Assembly (NCBI GenBank): GCA_030512335.1 | Contig: JAULSU010000006.1 | Span: forward strand, 2,666,001 to 2,730,000 | Reading direction: 5' to 3' | Origin: Immersiella caudata | Taxonomy: Eukaryota > Ascomycota > Sordariomycetes > Sordariales > Lasiosphaeriaceae | DNA length: 64,000 nt | In this document: one piece after another, positions 21,201 through 32,799 of the stretch | Position numbering within the stretch: position 1 is the stretch's first letter | Layout: each line of letters begins with the position of its first letter | Translations under genes and position numbers: made by a program | Notes under the pieces: generated by a model | What the model saw: the letters and a program-made list of their open reading frames with translations, nothing else | Database searches by the model: none | Told to the model about the DNA's origin: nothing

Positions 21201-24200
21201 AGTCTTGCAGTTCTGAGCCTCTCCTAGTCGCGCCGCCCCTCTTCACGGAACCTCCGAAAACATTCCCTCAGCAAGCAAACCGGCACCTTGTTTGCGGGCG
21301 CATGCACTTTGATCATGGTGTCGATCTGAGACGGGAGCGGGAAGCCAGACCAACGCGCTAGCGAAGCAAGTTTGACAGTAGACGCCTGCAGACGCTACTT
21401 CAGCCGCTTTTCCGTCAAAAGTTGCAGATCGCCGCGAGCTCCACGCCCAACCTACCTGGAACTCGCGTGCCGCTGTTCCCATCTCACGTCGCATTCTGAT
21501 CCCATCGACGACGCGCTGCTTCACACAGTTTGTGACAAGCACGTCGTAATATCGTTTATTTGGGGTGTCCCGCGTTGGACTGGCTGCGGTTACGATACCG
21601 CTCAACTTTTCGGTGGTCCGTCACTGCGCAGAGACGGATCGCCCGCCAGGATCAAGCTGTTTGGCTGAACAATCCTGTTTCGATGCATATATATTTTCTA
21701 CCAGACTTGGCATCTCGATTGTCAACACCATGTGCCAGACAAGTTGTCACAAGACCTTTGCAGCAAGGCTCGCGAAGGGGAACATGGAAGCTCCAACGCC
21801 GAGTTGGGATCATCCAACGGGCGCGTAGACCCGTACAGTCCCCTAATCTCCACGACCACGATGCCAAACTGGAACAGCCATGAAGGGTCGCCCCTCATGT
21901 TGGCTTCTTCCGCTATCTGGCGTTGGTTCGTGTCGCTCACACAGGTAAGCCTCCAGGAGCGGTTTACGGCGGTTGAGGAGGTCCATGTAGCCTAAGGGCG
22001 CACTCACTCCGTCCTCAGGGCATTTTCCAATGATCCTACGAATCTAGGACTTTGCCAGAGAAATCCACCCTGGGCTGACAGACGTTTTCTATGATTCCTA
22101 TTGTTCCAAGGTCATTCGCTGGATCGTCAGTGGCTCCCGTCATGCCCCCATCAGCTACTAGCTGAGATTAGTGATGGATTCTTGACGGTAATTAACCACC
22201 AAACCTGTCTGTCTACACGTATCTTTTGCTCGTGGCGCTGACCATATCGCCCTAGGGAGCATCGACATAGAGACACGTTCGTCCAAGTCAAGGTCGCGAG
22301 TTGTAAACGCGCTTGCACCGCCAGAAGCGTCCGTCGATGCGGCAAACCCCGGGAATCTCGTGTTACCCGCGTGCCCCGGATCCTCCCGCCCCGTTACACA
22401 CAAGACGCCACGAAGTCAAAGCTAGCACTATCGAAACGTATATGCGTTGTTAATCGTCAAAAGATATCTAGGACCAGATCTCCACTGTCAAACTGTCACA
22501 CGTTGGACGAAGCTTCGCGAAAAGGTCCGAAGAAGAAGTCAAAACAAAACTCCCTCAACGCCACGATCCGAGATCGCGGGAAACTCTCAGCACATGTAAA
22601 GATGCCCAAAAGCACTTGTCATCGACGCAGATATGATTCGAACTGGACGTCCTGGCGTAAAAACTGGCACCCTGACGGCTGAGCTACCAGGGCGAAAAGA
22701 TCTCTCACATTCTTTCGGTGCGCTGATTCTCCGTTTCTGAAGCCCGAGTTGGCCTCCAAGGTGTCTCCCCTTCTCGCCATGCCCATCTTCAGGAACGGTC
22801 GTATTAGCTACCGTCAGCCGGGAAGGATCCCGAAGGGCTGGAAGACTCTACGCGGGGTAACAGGGATTGTGGCGTTACCCTGTGAAAGGATTACAGTTTT
22901 CTTCTCCTCGGATGTGGTGGCGAATGAACCTATATCAAGGACACTAGTTACGATCAGGAGGGGAGCTTTTGCTCCAGAGGTTCTTTGACGCTTCTTATTT
23001 GGGAACGCCTTCTGGAGACCGTCACATATTTCTGAGCTGAAGGTGTGAGGTTTGGTGGCGTTGGCACTCAGGGGGGAAGACGAGAGAGGTTACTTTCAGG
23101 GGTTTTGAACTTCGGGGCCTCAATGACAGTCCTCTGGTTTTCATAATGTTTTTGGTCGGTCCCTCGTTGATGTGGATCTGCTATGTTGAACTCCCATGCT
23201 GACCGAGTCTTTCCAGTCATCATCGGGCAGCCGCGGAGCACTGGACTAGTGGCATTGAGTCTCGGCGGACATGTACGACTCACAGACGTCGCACACGCCA
23301 GACGCGGAGAAGGTTTGGAGAAGCCTGTTGGGCCTAGCGAGCGCCGCCACCACCCATGTGCTGCCCGCTGTTCTCAACCTTGCAAGCACCTCAAGTGGCT
23401 GCCAACTTTCGTCGGATTTCGTGTCTGAAAGACGCCCGTCTGCAGAATTCCATGCATTAGAGGCCGCAAGGGCTTCACTCAGTGCCCCTTTTACCATAGC
23501 GCTGGGTTCGGCATTGGATATTCTATGGTCGGCGTCTATTGCACATGATGACCGGATATTGGCCAGGTGACAGTCACAGCTTGGTTTCGCATTGTCTCGC
23601 ACCTTAATTTGCAGCGCACTTGCGTGTATGAATTGGTCTCCGGTGCCCCCTTTTCCCTGCCAAACCGGATCCTCTTCATCGTCCATCCCCTTTTCATTCT
23701 TCCGTCTCGCAACAAAAGTCATAACTGCGTGGTTACCACTCGTATTTCTTCACCAAGCCAACAGGCCTCGACAGCCAACGACCAGAGACCGCACCTCGAG
23801 TGCCCCGGCAAGGAGGTGGGACCTTGCTCCGCCATAGCTGTGAACATTACCGGCAATCTGCATCGCAAGGTGCGAGGGCTGTGTGTGCCATGCAAAAGGC
23901 ACTTTTATGCGGTGAATAAAATCTGCACTTTTTAGCCGGCATCCCTGAGGACGAAGTGAAGCCATCCTGGTGCAACCTGTGACTAAGGATCCTTTTGGAG
24001 AAGGAAGGCTCAATTAAGGACGCAGTTCAAGCGAAAGATTCAAAAGGAAGGCAGCGAGCCAAGCACTATTCTCAAGCTCCTTCCTCTAGGGAGCGGCATT
24101 CCGCCCCAGGCGTCGCTTTCCAATTTCTCACCCGCCCTCTGGAAAGGCGCGCCAGGATCCCAAGCCCGCAGTTCAATTCTCCATGCTACATCCCATACCT

Positions 24201-24331
24201 ACACACTGAGCTGCATCAACGTCTGCCTCCGAGTGCAAGCATCTTTCTGCTGACAGTGCCAGTAATCATTCGTTTCTATCGCCATACGCCATAGCCTTTT
24301 CACCGTTTAACCGACTGTTGCCATCGTAGGT
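18291..24331. other. 6-kb gene-poor stretch
   Basis: No recognised gene is present. The first 600 bp are the promoter and leader of the Zn2Cys6 regulator. The best open frames are 21243-21605 (-), 23246-23722 (-) and 23271-23570 (+, 99 codons, with an Ala/Leu-rich helix). They overlap each other on opposite strands and resemble nothing I know. A tRNA-like word at about 22632-22690 (-) does not fold. The last 250 bp are a C/T-rich leader for the gene at 24332. Confidence 0.5.
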
Positions 24332-26131
24332 ATGCTCAACAGGCACAATCTTCACGGATCCAGGCACCTCAGGAGCGCCAGATCGGCGTCTTTCCCGTCT
24401 GTTGGAGCAACCGAGTCCACGTCCGACCTCGAAGCGAACTCTCCTGGGGGCCAGGAGAAGAGACCATCAACAATGGAATCAAACAACAAGAGGGTCGCCG
24501 CGCCAGTCGTCGAGTCGAATGTTGACCCGAACGTCGGGCCAAATATTCAGCCGACCGCCAAGCCTACCGATGGGGCAAGCGTCGAGGGAGCCATCAAGGA
24601 AGCCAGTGGGACAGACATTGGGAGAAGCACGGACCTGCTATTTCCTGTTTTGAACCCCGACGGGTCATCACAGCAATTCACCAGGCCTGATCACCATGAA
24701 GTCGTTGACGTTACCAAACCAACAAGCAGCACCCCAGACTTTGAGGAGAGTCAAGACCCGACCGCATTTGGTTCAACACGCTTGCTCCAAGCATCTAACT
24801 TTGAAGAGTTTGGTAAGACTCTCTCTCAGCGACAGAAATCAACGCCCCCGCAATCTCCCAACCCGACCATCCACGCAGCTGGCGGGTCCCGAGTGCGAAG
24901 CACTTCCCTGACGCAACAAGGCGGGACCTCACGCGCCCCCAAGACGCCTCCGCGTTCCCCCAGTCTGAGGCGCGCGACATCCTCTGCAGACCCCAAGGGC
25001 AAGGGTAAGGCGAAAGTCGAAGAAAATATTCGTTCCGATCACCAGGATTATGAGGAAGATCTTGCAAACACTATGTATTGGGAGGCCGGCAATCAGGAGT
25101 TCAACTACAAGGAGAATTACGAGGATTTGGGAGAAAATAGGTGTGGTGGCCATCAATCTCCCGATATCTCCACCTTGATTCTGCACAGCGAGTGCAGCTC
25201 GGCAAATCGTCTCAACAACTCGGATGATGTCCCGGAGCTTGGCGAGGTACCGCACTTGCCACCTCGTTCCTCTTTGCGTAACTTGGAAAAGAAAGAGGAG
25301 TCACTGGGCTCCCCTCCGATCAAGTCCATCCTCGAAGGCCGTAATGTGCTCCAGGATTACTCCCCGGTCAGCTCGAGTTTCGCAGACGAGTCCGTCGGTT
25401 CCTCTTCACGCAGGTGGAACTACGAAGACGGTGAGGTGCCTCCGGACTCCTCTCCAGTCAGGTCGATCGGTGAACAGTCGAACCGGGAGGAAGACAGCAA
25501 CAGCGGACTTGGAAAGGCACCGGCCAAAGCAAATCCTTCGGATGACATGGCGAGCTCCCACAAAAGCTTGGCTTCTGATGCGGATGCCTCAACCAACGAG
25601 GAGCCCACAAGAAGCATCAAAACGTGGAGCCCTCCACCCGAACTCAAAAAACCATTTTCCGACCCCTCATCCAAGAAGAAGACCGAGACTGAGGAATGGA
25701 GCCCCGTCGCTGAGTTCGAGAGTCTTGTCGGCGACCCGGGCTTTTAGAACATCCCGGATCGGCTCAAGCAGAGGTTCGTCATAGCCGCTCGCCTTGCGCC
25801 CCCTCCTGCAATCGACGAGATCGAGCAGGCTCTCTTGTTTTTCGACGATGAAACCACCAAAAGGGTATTCTTCAGTCAGATGATGGCCGACGGCTGGCCG
25901 GAAGCCAATAAGATGACGGAGGCCATAGGGGGAGCACGTCCAGGAAGCGCTGAAGGGATGTCGACATTGGAGGATTGTCGAAGGATGGAAGCAGCAAAGA
26001 AAGCGTTCGACCGGAGGATGGAGGACATATCACAAACCCAGCGTCTAGCAGATGAGTTCTAGCAAAGATTTGTGCCCGGACTGGTTGAGAAGTTGAAGAA
26101 GAGGCGGGATGAGCTGAAGGGTGCCGGCTGA
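24332..26131 (+). CDS. Orphan disordered protein, 471 aa, frame continues past two in-frame TAGs
   Basis: ATG 24332 follows a long C/T-rich leader. The 471-codon frame encodes a Ser/Pro/Asp/Glu-rich, mostly disordered protein with low-complexity basic patches (KGKGKAKVEE) and repeated SSPVRS/YSPVSSS-like phosphosite-rich motifs. It stops at TAG 25745-25747. The same frame then continues with a compact helical segment (IPDRLKQRFVIAARLAPPPA, then EIEQALLFF) to a second TAG at 26060-26062, and on through RFVPGLVEKLKKRRDELKGAG to TGA 26129-26131. Both TAGs sit where Gln (CAG) would fit well (GF*NIPDRL, EF*QRFVPG). So the intact ancestor was probably a protein of 599 residues and the present one is truncated. 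I recognise no family, signal peptide or membrane segment. It could alternatively be read through or spliced; the ttttag and ttctag contexts look like 3' splice sites but no matching donors are clear. Confidence 0.55.
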
Positions 26132-27020
26132 GGTGGAGGCGAGCACCTGAATCCTGGAGGAATAGTTGGGATATCATGCCAGGCGGCGTAAAAACAGCGA
26201 TGATAGCGTTACATTATTTGTTTCAGCGAGTACATACCTGATAAAATTCTAAGTATCGTGCACCGCGGGGAAGGTGGCCATATGACAAATGCTTCCGTCA
26301 TCCCGATGCAGATTCTTCTATACTTGGAGATACATGCAGTCAAGCTGGGTGTTCAATTCACAAACTCGCCTATCCCGCGGAGATGATGGAGACTGCCAAG
26401 GTGATGATGCCTTGCCTGTATGATTGTGAAGCCGGAAACATATAAGCAGAAGCACGAGTTGCCTTAGGTTATACCGTCCTGTATAACCACCCATAGTATA
26501 CTGATTGGCATAAGAAGTTATCATCGGACCCACGATGTGGTGAGGAGTCGTTCTGGCTCCTCGCGCAAGTATTCGCTTGGTCAATTGAGCCAACTTCAAT
26601 TATGTCCTACTGCATGGTCACCCTGCGTGCTACTGTGTATTGTAGCGACATACGACCATTAACCTAGTGAACCCCCGTCTGCAAGGACTTATTTCTGTAT
26701 CACCCTTCTCACCCAAATCAACAATCCCCTCGACCCTGCCGGCCGATCCGTCGATAGGCACCGGTCGTAACAGCACGGTACTTAGTTCTGGCTCACTGCC
26801 TTTAGGTAGTAGCCTCTGTCTGTTAGTGCTTACAGTAAATAAATTAGTGGTTAGTGTATGGAAAGTATCTTTTATGTACCTTTAGATTTTGTCAACGTAT
26901 TCGTCAACTTATTTACAAATGAGGTGGTTGTGTAAATTTATCGTATGACGACAGCATGTTGATGAGGCTCCATTGTGAAGCCATCGCCCGAGACCTTTAT
27001 ACGAGTGTGGCAGCCAGCTC

Positions 27021-27077
27021 TTTTTTATTTCTTTTCTTTTTTTTTTTTAAAAAAAAAAAAGAAAAAAAAAAGAAAGA
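27021..27077. repeat. Poly(T)/poly(A) imperfect palindrome
   Basis: A T-rich run interrupted by a few C's meets an A-rich run interrupted by G's at 27048/27049. The two halves are nearly complementary and could extrude as a hairpin. The structure may result from two tail-to-tail insertions with poly(A) ends. Confidence 0.7.
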
Positions 27078-28074
27078 CCGTACACTGGCCCGCCCCTTGG
27101 CCTGTTTGCTCTGATTGTGACACAGAGCTTTTCGGCTATTTGCCCTCTCCGTTTATAATTCAATTCAATTCATTGAGTTTCAATTGTCTGGGGCCTAGTT
27201 TTTGGCTTCTTAGCGCTTATACAGCGCCCACTCCCACGATCAAATGTTTAGCAAAGTCAGCATAGTGCGTCTTTGCCTTGCTTACCTGAGCCGGGCCTGC
27301 AGCTGACTGCCTTGTGTCAGGACCACCCAGAAACAGCTCAGGCCTCAGGTACCAAGCGGAGCGCAGCTGACAGCCAATCAGAAAGAAAGCCCCCCTCGTG
27401 TTGTCCCGAAGGGGTATGACCACCGGCCGAGCGCTGAGGGCCTGATCTCACAGATAGTTTCTTTTGTGGCGGTCGTAACGATAACAATACTACTTTGCAT
27501 CGTCTGTATTAAACCATCTCTTAACTGCTTACGGTCTGCGTGATCTACCACCGCTTTGTTTGCACGCTTTCTTAGCGTGTGCGCACCTCTTCTATGTTGA
27601 TCATAGTCAGGAACTCTGTCTCCAGGATTCGGGTCACCTAACTCGTTAGACTATTATCGGATTTCATCCTCATACAAGTTCTCTCACCTGCTTGGTAATA
27701 CTGTTAGGGAACAACCCCCACATTAGATAGGTAGATAGGAACCCCTGTCGAGATGCACTGCGATATAGTGCATCCTGACATCCAGGGAGTTCAACTGAAC
27801 GGCAATCATCTGTCTACGTCACTGAATCCGAGCTGTATCATTGTGGTATGGTGATATCTCATCTAAGCCGCCCTACGGTGTAGGAAACCGTAATAAATAC
27901 CAGCGATATTCTTCTCCAACTAATGCCGCTTATAGGGCAGTAAATGACACCACTCTTGGCGGCAGCCATTCTATCATTTGCGAACACATTCGTCTGGAGC
28001 GATGGCCGCTGGAGGAGTTCGTCCCTCTTCCGCCGCGCCTCAACTTGGCGGACGCCTTTGCTCCTTAGGAACTT

Positions 28075-28097
28075 AAAAAAAAAAAAAAAAAAAAAAA
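28075..28097 (+). repeat. 23-base poly(A) run
   Basis: Twenty-three consecutive A's, followed by GAAAGAAAAGG. This is consistent with the tail of a retroposed element on the plus strand. It lies 170 bp from the end of the stonustoxin-like/GTPase gene, in whose 3' flank it sits. Confidence 0.7.
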
Positions 28098-28266
28098 GAA
28101 AGAAAAGGCACAGAATGTTAAGGATTGTAACTTTGTTGGGACCCCGGTCTCCCTACGTAACGGCCTCCACCATACCATTTAGATAGATAGTTTTGTACCT
28201 TGGCTACTAAAAAGTTCTAACCTCCCGCAAAATAAACCAAGATACTATTTTCCACCATCCACATCT

Positions 28267-31200
28267 TCACCATGGCCAATGGAACCTCGACAACATCCCA
28301 GGCTTGGTTCCGGGTTCCTCGCAAATCTGCTTGAAGCGTTCTCCTTTGGGAACTGCGTTGACCGGGTCAAAGGCTTTGCTCAGCGCTTGGCCGAACATAC
28401 GCATGTTCTTCAAATCTTGGATTGCCTTTTCCAAGCCATCCTCGTCAAGCACCGTGCTTGGCTCAGCGATGGCGGCGTCCCACAGGTGCTTTTTCATGTC
28501 CATGTAGGCAGTCTTTTGTCGATGAAGCTCGTCGACCTCCGTCGTGCGGTTTGCAAGCCTCGCTACCTCGATACAGACATCTAGGTGTTTAGCATAGGCG
28601 TCGTTTTTGCCCACAAGTGAGTTTTTGACGAGGTAGATGCCGAACTCAGCTCGCTTTTTGTTGACCAAGTTCCACTCCCTGGCAACTTCGTCACGGCAGC
28701 GAGTTGCATGCTGTATCAAGTTCTGGACAACCACCTTCTTGTCCTTATTGAGCTTGATTTTATTGCTGGTCTCTGCGTCCTCGATGGTTCGAGCCTCTTC
28801 CCTGAATTCGTACGAGACAAGCATATGCAAGTCCCATGGATGCCCGCCTAGGAGCCAGGCGGACCACCATCGCCTGAAAGCGGAGCAATAATAGAGGGCT
28901 GGAGACCCAAAAATCTCGTCAGGCGCGTCGATAGAGCATCCATCGTGGCAGACTTTCTTAGACTGCAAACAGTCCTTCTCAGTGCAGACGGTCCGCTTGC
29001 TCGGAAGCTCATACCGCACTGGGACGCTCATGTCGGATTTCAGTTCCTCGGCAAGACGAGTGAGATCATTTCCCTCAGCGCCTAGATCAGTGAGTTTTTG
29101 ACGGACGGCTTCTAGATTGAGCTGCATGTGCTCCATGGAACTAGCGAACTGCGTCAGCGGCTTTGCCATGCCTTCGAGGACGCGACGGATCCTGTTCACG
29201 CTTAGCGTCTTCCTCACTTGGTGTGTTGGAAGCTGCATAGCTGCCGTGAGCAAGCGGTAGGTCTCATCAGCCGATATCTCCCACATCTTGCTATATCGGT
29301 CCCTGTTAGCCCACTCTCTCGGCTGTTTCTGCTTGTACGCAGCCAAAAACATGTAGCCCTCTGAGTCGAAGAAGAACTGATTCGTTTCGTTTCGTGAGAG
29401 GCCCGTGTTGAGTCCCCTGAGGAGGTTGTCGAGTTGTATGCGCGTGGCGCCGGCACGGTAGTTTGTCGAACTAGCTCTGTTGAAGATGAAAAAAACATTT
29501 TTGACGATGTCGCGGTGTAAGTGAGAGAGTAACAGAGTTATGCAAAACTCAAACGAAGAGTCCAATCTTGTTTCGTCGGGCGGGAGCAGAAACAGGACAG
29601 CGCTCAGCTTGTCGACCTTCTCTAGCACGCTGAGGATGTCGTTCATATTTCTGTGGTCCTGGATGGGGCCTCTGGTATCACCAATACCAGGAGTGTCGAT
29701 CAAGTTGAAGATCTTGCCGTCGAGGGTAAAGCTGTAGACCATGGATTGTCTCGTTCCCGACTGGCCCGTCCTTGAGAATGTCTCAAACTCGGTCTCATCT
29801 CCCACGACCACTTCGTAGACCTCCCCATTCTCTTCTTCACGGGTGAACGAGAATGGGATCACATATCGAATGCAACCCTCATTGGCCATGGCCTCCTTCA
29901 GCGTTTTGAAGTAGACGTAATTGTGAAAGGCGTTGATAAACATCGACTTTCCCGTGCCTGTTCTGCCCAGGATCAGCATGTTATACTCGTCAACTGGATC
30001 AAGGGCCGCGAGCAGGCTGCGTAGGTGGTCAGGCGTGTGCTTGGCGTAGTCGGAACCGTGCTGATTGTGCCTGCATTTGAAGACGGCGTGCGACGCCGGG
30101 TAGCGGGAGCACCGGCAGTACATGTGCGCATCGGTGAATCCATAGCTAACGACATCCCTACAACTGGGACATATCCACTTGGGTCGACCCGTATCGAAGC
30201 AGTGTTGCCCAGGACAGGCGATCCGGACGACTCCTCGGCCAGGCGGTGGTGTTACGGCTCGTGAACGATCGATCATGCTCTCATCAGAACACTTGACGAG
30301 ACACTTGTTTTCCAACTCTCGTTCGTGCTCGACCACGTCGGCCACTACGAGATTCCCCCCACGATACATTCTAATCTGTGCTTTCTCCAGCTCCTTGGCG
30401 TCCCCCATATCGCAATCGACGACTAGAACCGAATAGGAGGCCCCGTCTTGACCGTCGAGGAGCTGCTTCAGCGTCCTGCGCGTGAGAATCCAGTCAGAGC
30501 CTCGCTGCGTAGCCTCGCTAAATTCGATGACGTAAAGATCCTCGGCTTCATTGTCGGCAATGGCACAGTTGACCCTATCCCGGTGATGTGCAATGTACTT
30601 GGCCCCTTTCTCGATAACTAAGTCGGCAAAGTCCATCTTGTCGACATACTCCCCGACGACGGAGCGATAACACTTTAGGACATCGTCACCGTCTTCGTCA
30701 TCAGTAACGTCGATACCGAGAAGCTCCTGAAGGCTGGACATGTCCTGGGATCCACCTCGGATGGCGCTAATCGCCTCCCTGAGATTATACTTGAAGCCGT
30801 TCTCAGTCGAGGTCGCCTGCCGAAGTATTTTGCGCACTCTTCTGAGGTGCGAATAGGGGATGCACAACTGGTGGTCTTCAACGCGGGCTCTGTATTCCTT
30901 GAGGGATTGGACTATGGCTTCCAGCTCTTGCAGCCGTTCGACACAGCGGTTGACGCAGTCATCATCGAGTCGCCGAACGAGGGTTTTGTGTCGCAGCTGC
31001 GTACCGAGTGTCTTGGCCAATTCCGCAATTGGACGCAGGTGGAACGTAATAGGAACTCCTCTGCCACCATTGACCGTCTTGAGCCGGGATGGTACACTCC
31101 GTACAAAGTCCACGACTCCGTCGAAGTCGGTTGGGAGATTGTCCACCGGCACATCCGAGTCGATTTGGAACTCCAAAACCGTTGACATGGCGCTGAAGCT

Positions 31201-31863
31201 GCCGTGTGACCGAACATCTATCCCAGCGTGAGCTTTTCCGATTGATTCGACGACCCGACCCAAGAGGTCCCTGTTCTCGTCCGGCGTGTTGACGAGCGGC
31301 TTGCGATCGCTCGCCTTCGGCCCCACGCCCCGAGGGTGAGCGCCCAGCTGTATTCCTGAGTCATGGCCGCCGTTCCTGTCAGTGGTAGCTCTTCCTGCCG
31401 TCACGGCGACCTGAGCGCCGTAGTCTATGCGCCAAATGACATGCGTCGCGTCTTGAGTATGAAGCGCCTCCAGATCCAAGCAGGGTTTTAGCTCATCGCC
31501 GAGGAAGAGATATTCGCATCCTGTACGCGTCTCACAGACGACCGATGCCTGCTGGACATGCCCGTTTGTTTTGTTCCTTGATAGGTAGCCCACGTTCCCT
31601 CGACAACCGAACATGCCGCATAGAATGCTGAGCCCCAACTCGGCCGAGATAGTGAGGTTTCCCCATTTACCCTGGAGACAATCGCTGGAAATGTATTTAT
31701 ACTTGGTCGAAGGGGCGTCAATCTTTTTGATGGATCCCGGTGGTGGGGTAGCGGTCTTCAGCAGCGACCTGGTGAGAAGCTTGTCAGACCGAGCGTCGTA
31801 TAAATCACCAAGATCACCAAGCTCGCCAAGAGCCGGCCGTGGTTCGATATGTTCCGAGACCAT
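28267..31863 (-). CDS. Stonustoxin-like N-terminus fused to a P-loop GTPase, 1198 aa
   Basis: This is one intronless 3.6-kb frame from ATG 31863. Residues about 1-270 resemble the N-terminal part of stonustoxin/verrucotoxin-type perforin relatives; a diagnostic stretch is THVIWRIDYGAQVAVTA near 141-157, preceded by a beta-rich region. A helical segment follows (about 295-335, VERLQELEAIVQSLKEYRAR), then an alpha/beta part (about 455-510, YSVLVVDCDMGDAKEL) that fits the thioredoxin-like domain seen after the helical domain in this family. Residues about 544-602 hold a Cys/His-rich zinc-ribbon-like cluster (CPGQHC, CPSCRD, CRC, CRHNQH). The GTPase has Walker A GRTGTGKS at 633-640, G3 DTPGIGDT at 722-729 and a possible G4 at FNRA near 793. 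It resembles AIG1/septin-like GTPases of animal and fungal defence proteins. A C-terminal helical region with a second Cys pair cluster (about 955-975) ends the protein. No signal peptide is visible, so it probably acts inside the cell. Its function in fungi is unknown; a role in incompatibility or defence is inference. Repeat-rich DNA lies on both sides. Confidence 0.75.
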   Translation of the reverse strand: MVSEHIEPRPALGELGDLGDLYDARSDKLLTRSLLKTATPPPGSIKKIDAPSTKYKYISSDCLQGKWGNLTISAELGLSILCGMFGCRGNVGYLSRNKTNGHVQQASVVCETRTGCEYLFLGDELKPCLDLEALHTQDATHVIWRIDYGAQVAVTAGRATTDRNGGHDSGIQLGAHPRGVGPKASDRKPLVNTPDENRDLLGRVVESIGKAHAGIDVRSHGSFSAMSTVLEFQIDSDVPVDNLPTDFDGVVDFVRSVPSRLKTVNGGRGVPITFHLRPIAELAKTLGTQLRHKTLVRRLDDDCVNRCVERLQELEAIVQSLKEYRARVEDHQLCIPYSHLRRVRKILRQATSTENGFKYNLREAISAIRGGSQDMSSLQELLGIDVTDDEDGDDVLKCYRSVVGEYVDKMDFADLVIEKGAKYIAHHRDRVNCAIADNEAEDLYVIEFSEATQRGSDWILTRRTLKQLLDGQDGASYSVLVVDCDMGDAKELEKAQIRMYRGGNLVVADVVEHERELENKCLVKCSDESMIDRSRAVTPPPGRGVVRIACPGQHCFDTGRPKWICPSCRDVVSYGFTDAHMYCRCSRYPASHAVFKCRHNQHGSDYAKHTPDHLRSLLAALDPVDEYNMLILGRTGTGKSMFINAFHNYVYFKTLKEAMANEGCIRYVIPFSFTREEENGEVYEVVVGDETEFETFSRTGQSGTRQSMVYSFTLDGKIFNLIDTPGIGDTRGPIQDHRNMNDILSVLEKVDKLSAVLFLLPPDETRLDSSFEFCITLLLSHLHRDIVKNVFFIFNRASSTNYRAGATRIQLDNLLRGLNTGLSRNETNQFFFDSEGYMFLAAYKQKQPREWANRDRYSKMWEISADETYRLLTAAMQLPTHQVRKTLSVNRIRRVLEGMAKPLTQFASSMEHMQLNLEAVRQKLTDLGAEGNDLTRLAEELKSDMSVPVRYELPSKRTVCTEKDCLQSKKVCHDGCSIDAPDEIFGSPALYYCSAFRRWWSAWLLGGHPWDLHMLVSYEFREEARTIEDAETSNKIKLNKDKKVVVQNLIQHATRCRDEVAREWNLVNKKRAEFGIYLVKNSLVGKNDAYAKHLDVCIEVARLANRTTEVDELHRQKTAYMDMKKHLWDAAIAEPSTVLDEDGLEKAIQDLKNMRMFGQALSKAFDPVNAVPKGERFKQICEEPGTKPGMLSRFHWPW

Positions 31864-32441
31864 GATGAGTTAAAGATTGGTGAAATGTCGGCCCGCAACC
31901 AGCCTGGGATGTGCACGCTCGAGGGACTGTGGTGTTGGGCATCAGTCACTACTTCGCGCGGGGTCACTGAACCACACCTTATCAGCACGTGAGACGCTCA
32001 CATTATATAGGTGCCCAGTCATATGCTACAGATAAAGCGAGACAGGTCATTGGAGTCTGAGTCGGGCCCCTCCGAACAGTCTCCGACCGACCCGGTGCAA
32101 AGATCCACGCATGAGCCAGTCGAAGGAAGCGAGCTAAGCAGAGGTGACCGGGAGGGCTAAGGGCTAATGGCCCTGGCGCGAACTTGTCGATAGGTATCGC
32201 AGAGCCTGACCTCGGGCCCTGAGAAATGGCTTGACGAGGCTCTGTTCTTCGGGATGACACTGGAGCTTTAGAAGTGATCCAAAACGGTATTATCAACGGG
32301 GGCAGTTCAAGGTCCTATTCAAGAAGCGCTATGTCATGACCCAGGTCATGACCACCAGGAGGGAGACGGACCAACTGTAGTAACCAATCATTGGGTCCAT
32401 GGTACAATGACCCACAAAGCCCTAACGGGGCCAATAAGGTT

Positions 32442-32541
32442 GGTCCTGAGGTCCTGGAGCGCGGTGTTTGGGCCAGTGGACTTCGTAACCTGTGACAGTG
32501 GTCCTGGCGTCCCGGAACCAAACCCTTAGGACCTCAGGACC
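32442..32541. repeat. Perfect 14-bp inverted repeat with 72-base spacer
   Basis: GGTCCTGAGGTCCT at 32442-32455 and AGGACCTCAGGACC at 32528-32541 are exact reverse complements; each arm itself contains GGTCCT repeats. This could be the ends of a very short MITE or a protein-binding site about 600 bp upstream of the ATG at 31863. Confidence 0.75.
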
Positions 32542-32799
32542 ATAAGGACTCCGCAATATAAATACTATTATTATGCCCACGATAAGTGAGGAACCTTCTT
32601 ACTTCCTTACGTTTGTGATACATTATTCTTAAACTTGTGTTACAGAGCATGAAGATAATAGGACAAGTCTCTCATTAGTAGATCTATTTTATTAGTTGAT
32701 CTATTTTAGTTAAGAAATGAGTGGGCTGTGGCGACCTGAGGGTCGCGCATTGGCCCGGCACGGCCCGAAGGATAACCCGTAGAAGCGGCTGTGCCGATA

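Larger units (their letters stand above)
26132..28266. other. Lower-GC repeat-like region without genes
   Basis: This stretch is visibly richer in A/T than its surroundings and has no supported ORF. It contains a T-run/A-run palindrome (27021-27077), a hairpin ATGCACT-N7-AGTGCAT at 27752-27772 and a 23-base A-run at 28075-28097. The pattern resembles eroded retroelement tails or LTR remnants, but no transposase or reverse transcriptase fragment was found. Confidence 0.45.

Noticed and set aside
22620..22700. tRNA-like sequence on the minus strand (TAGCTCAG and GTTCGAATC words)
   Set aside because: The acceptor, anticodon and T stems do not pair; only the two box-like words are present. Possibly a dead tRNA copy, but not supportable.
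23246..23722. 158-codon minus frame and 99-codon plus frame overlapping
   Set aside because: They lie on opposite strands in the same DNA, neither with a recognisable family or a leader-like upstream.
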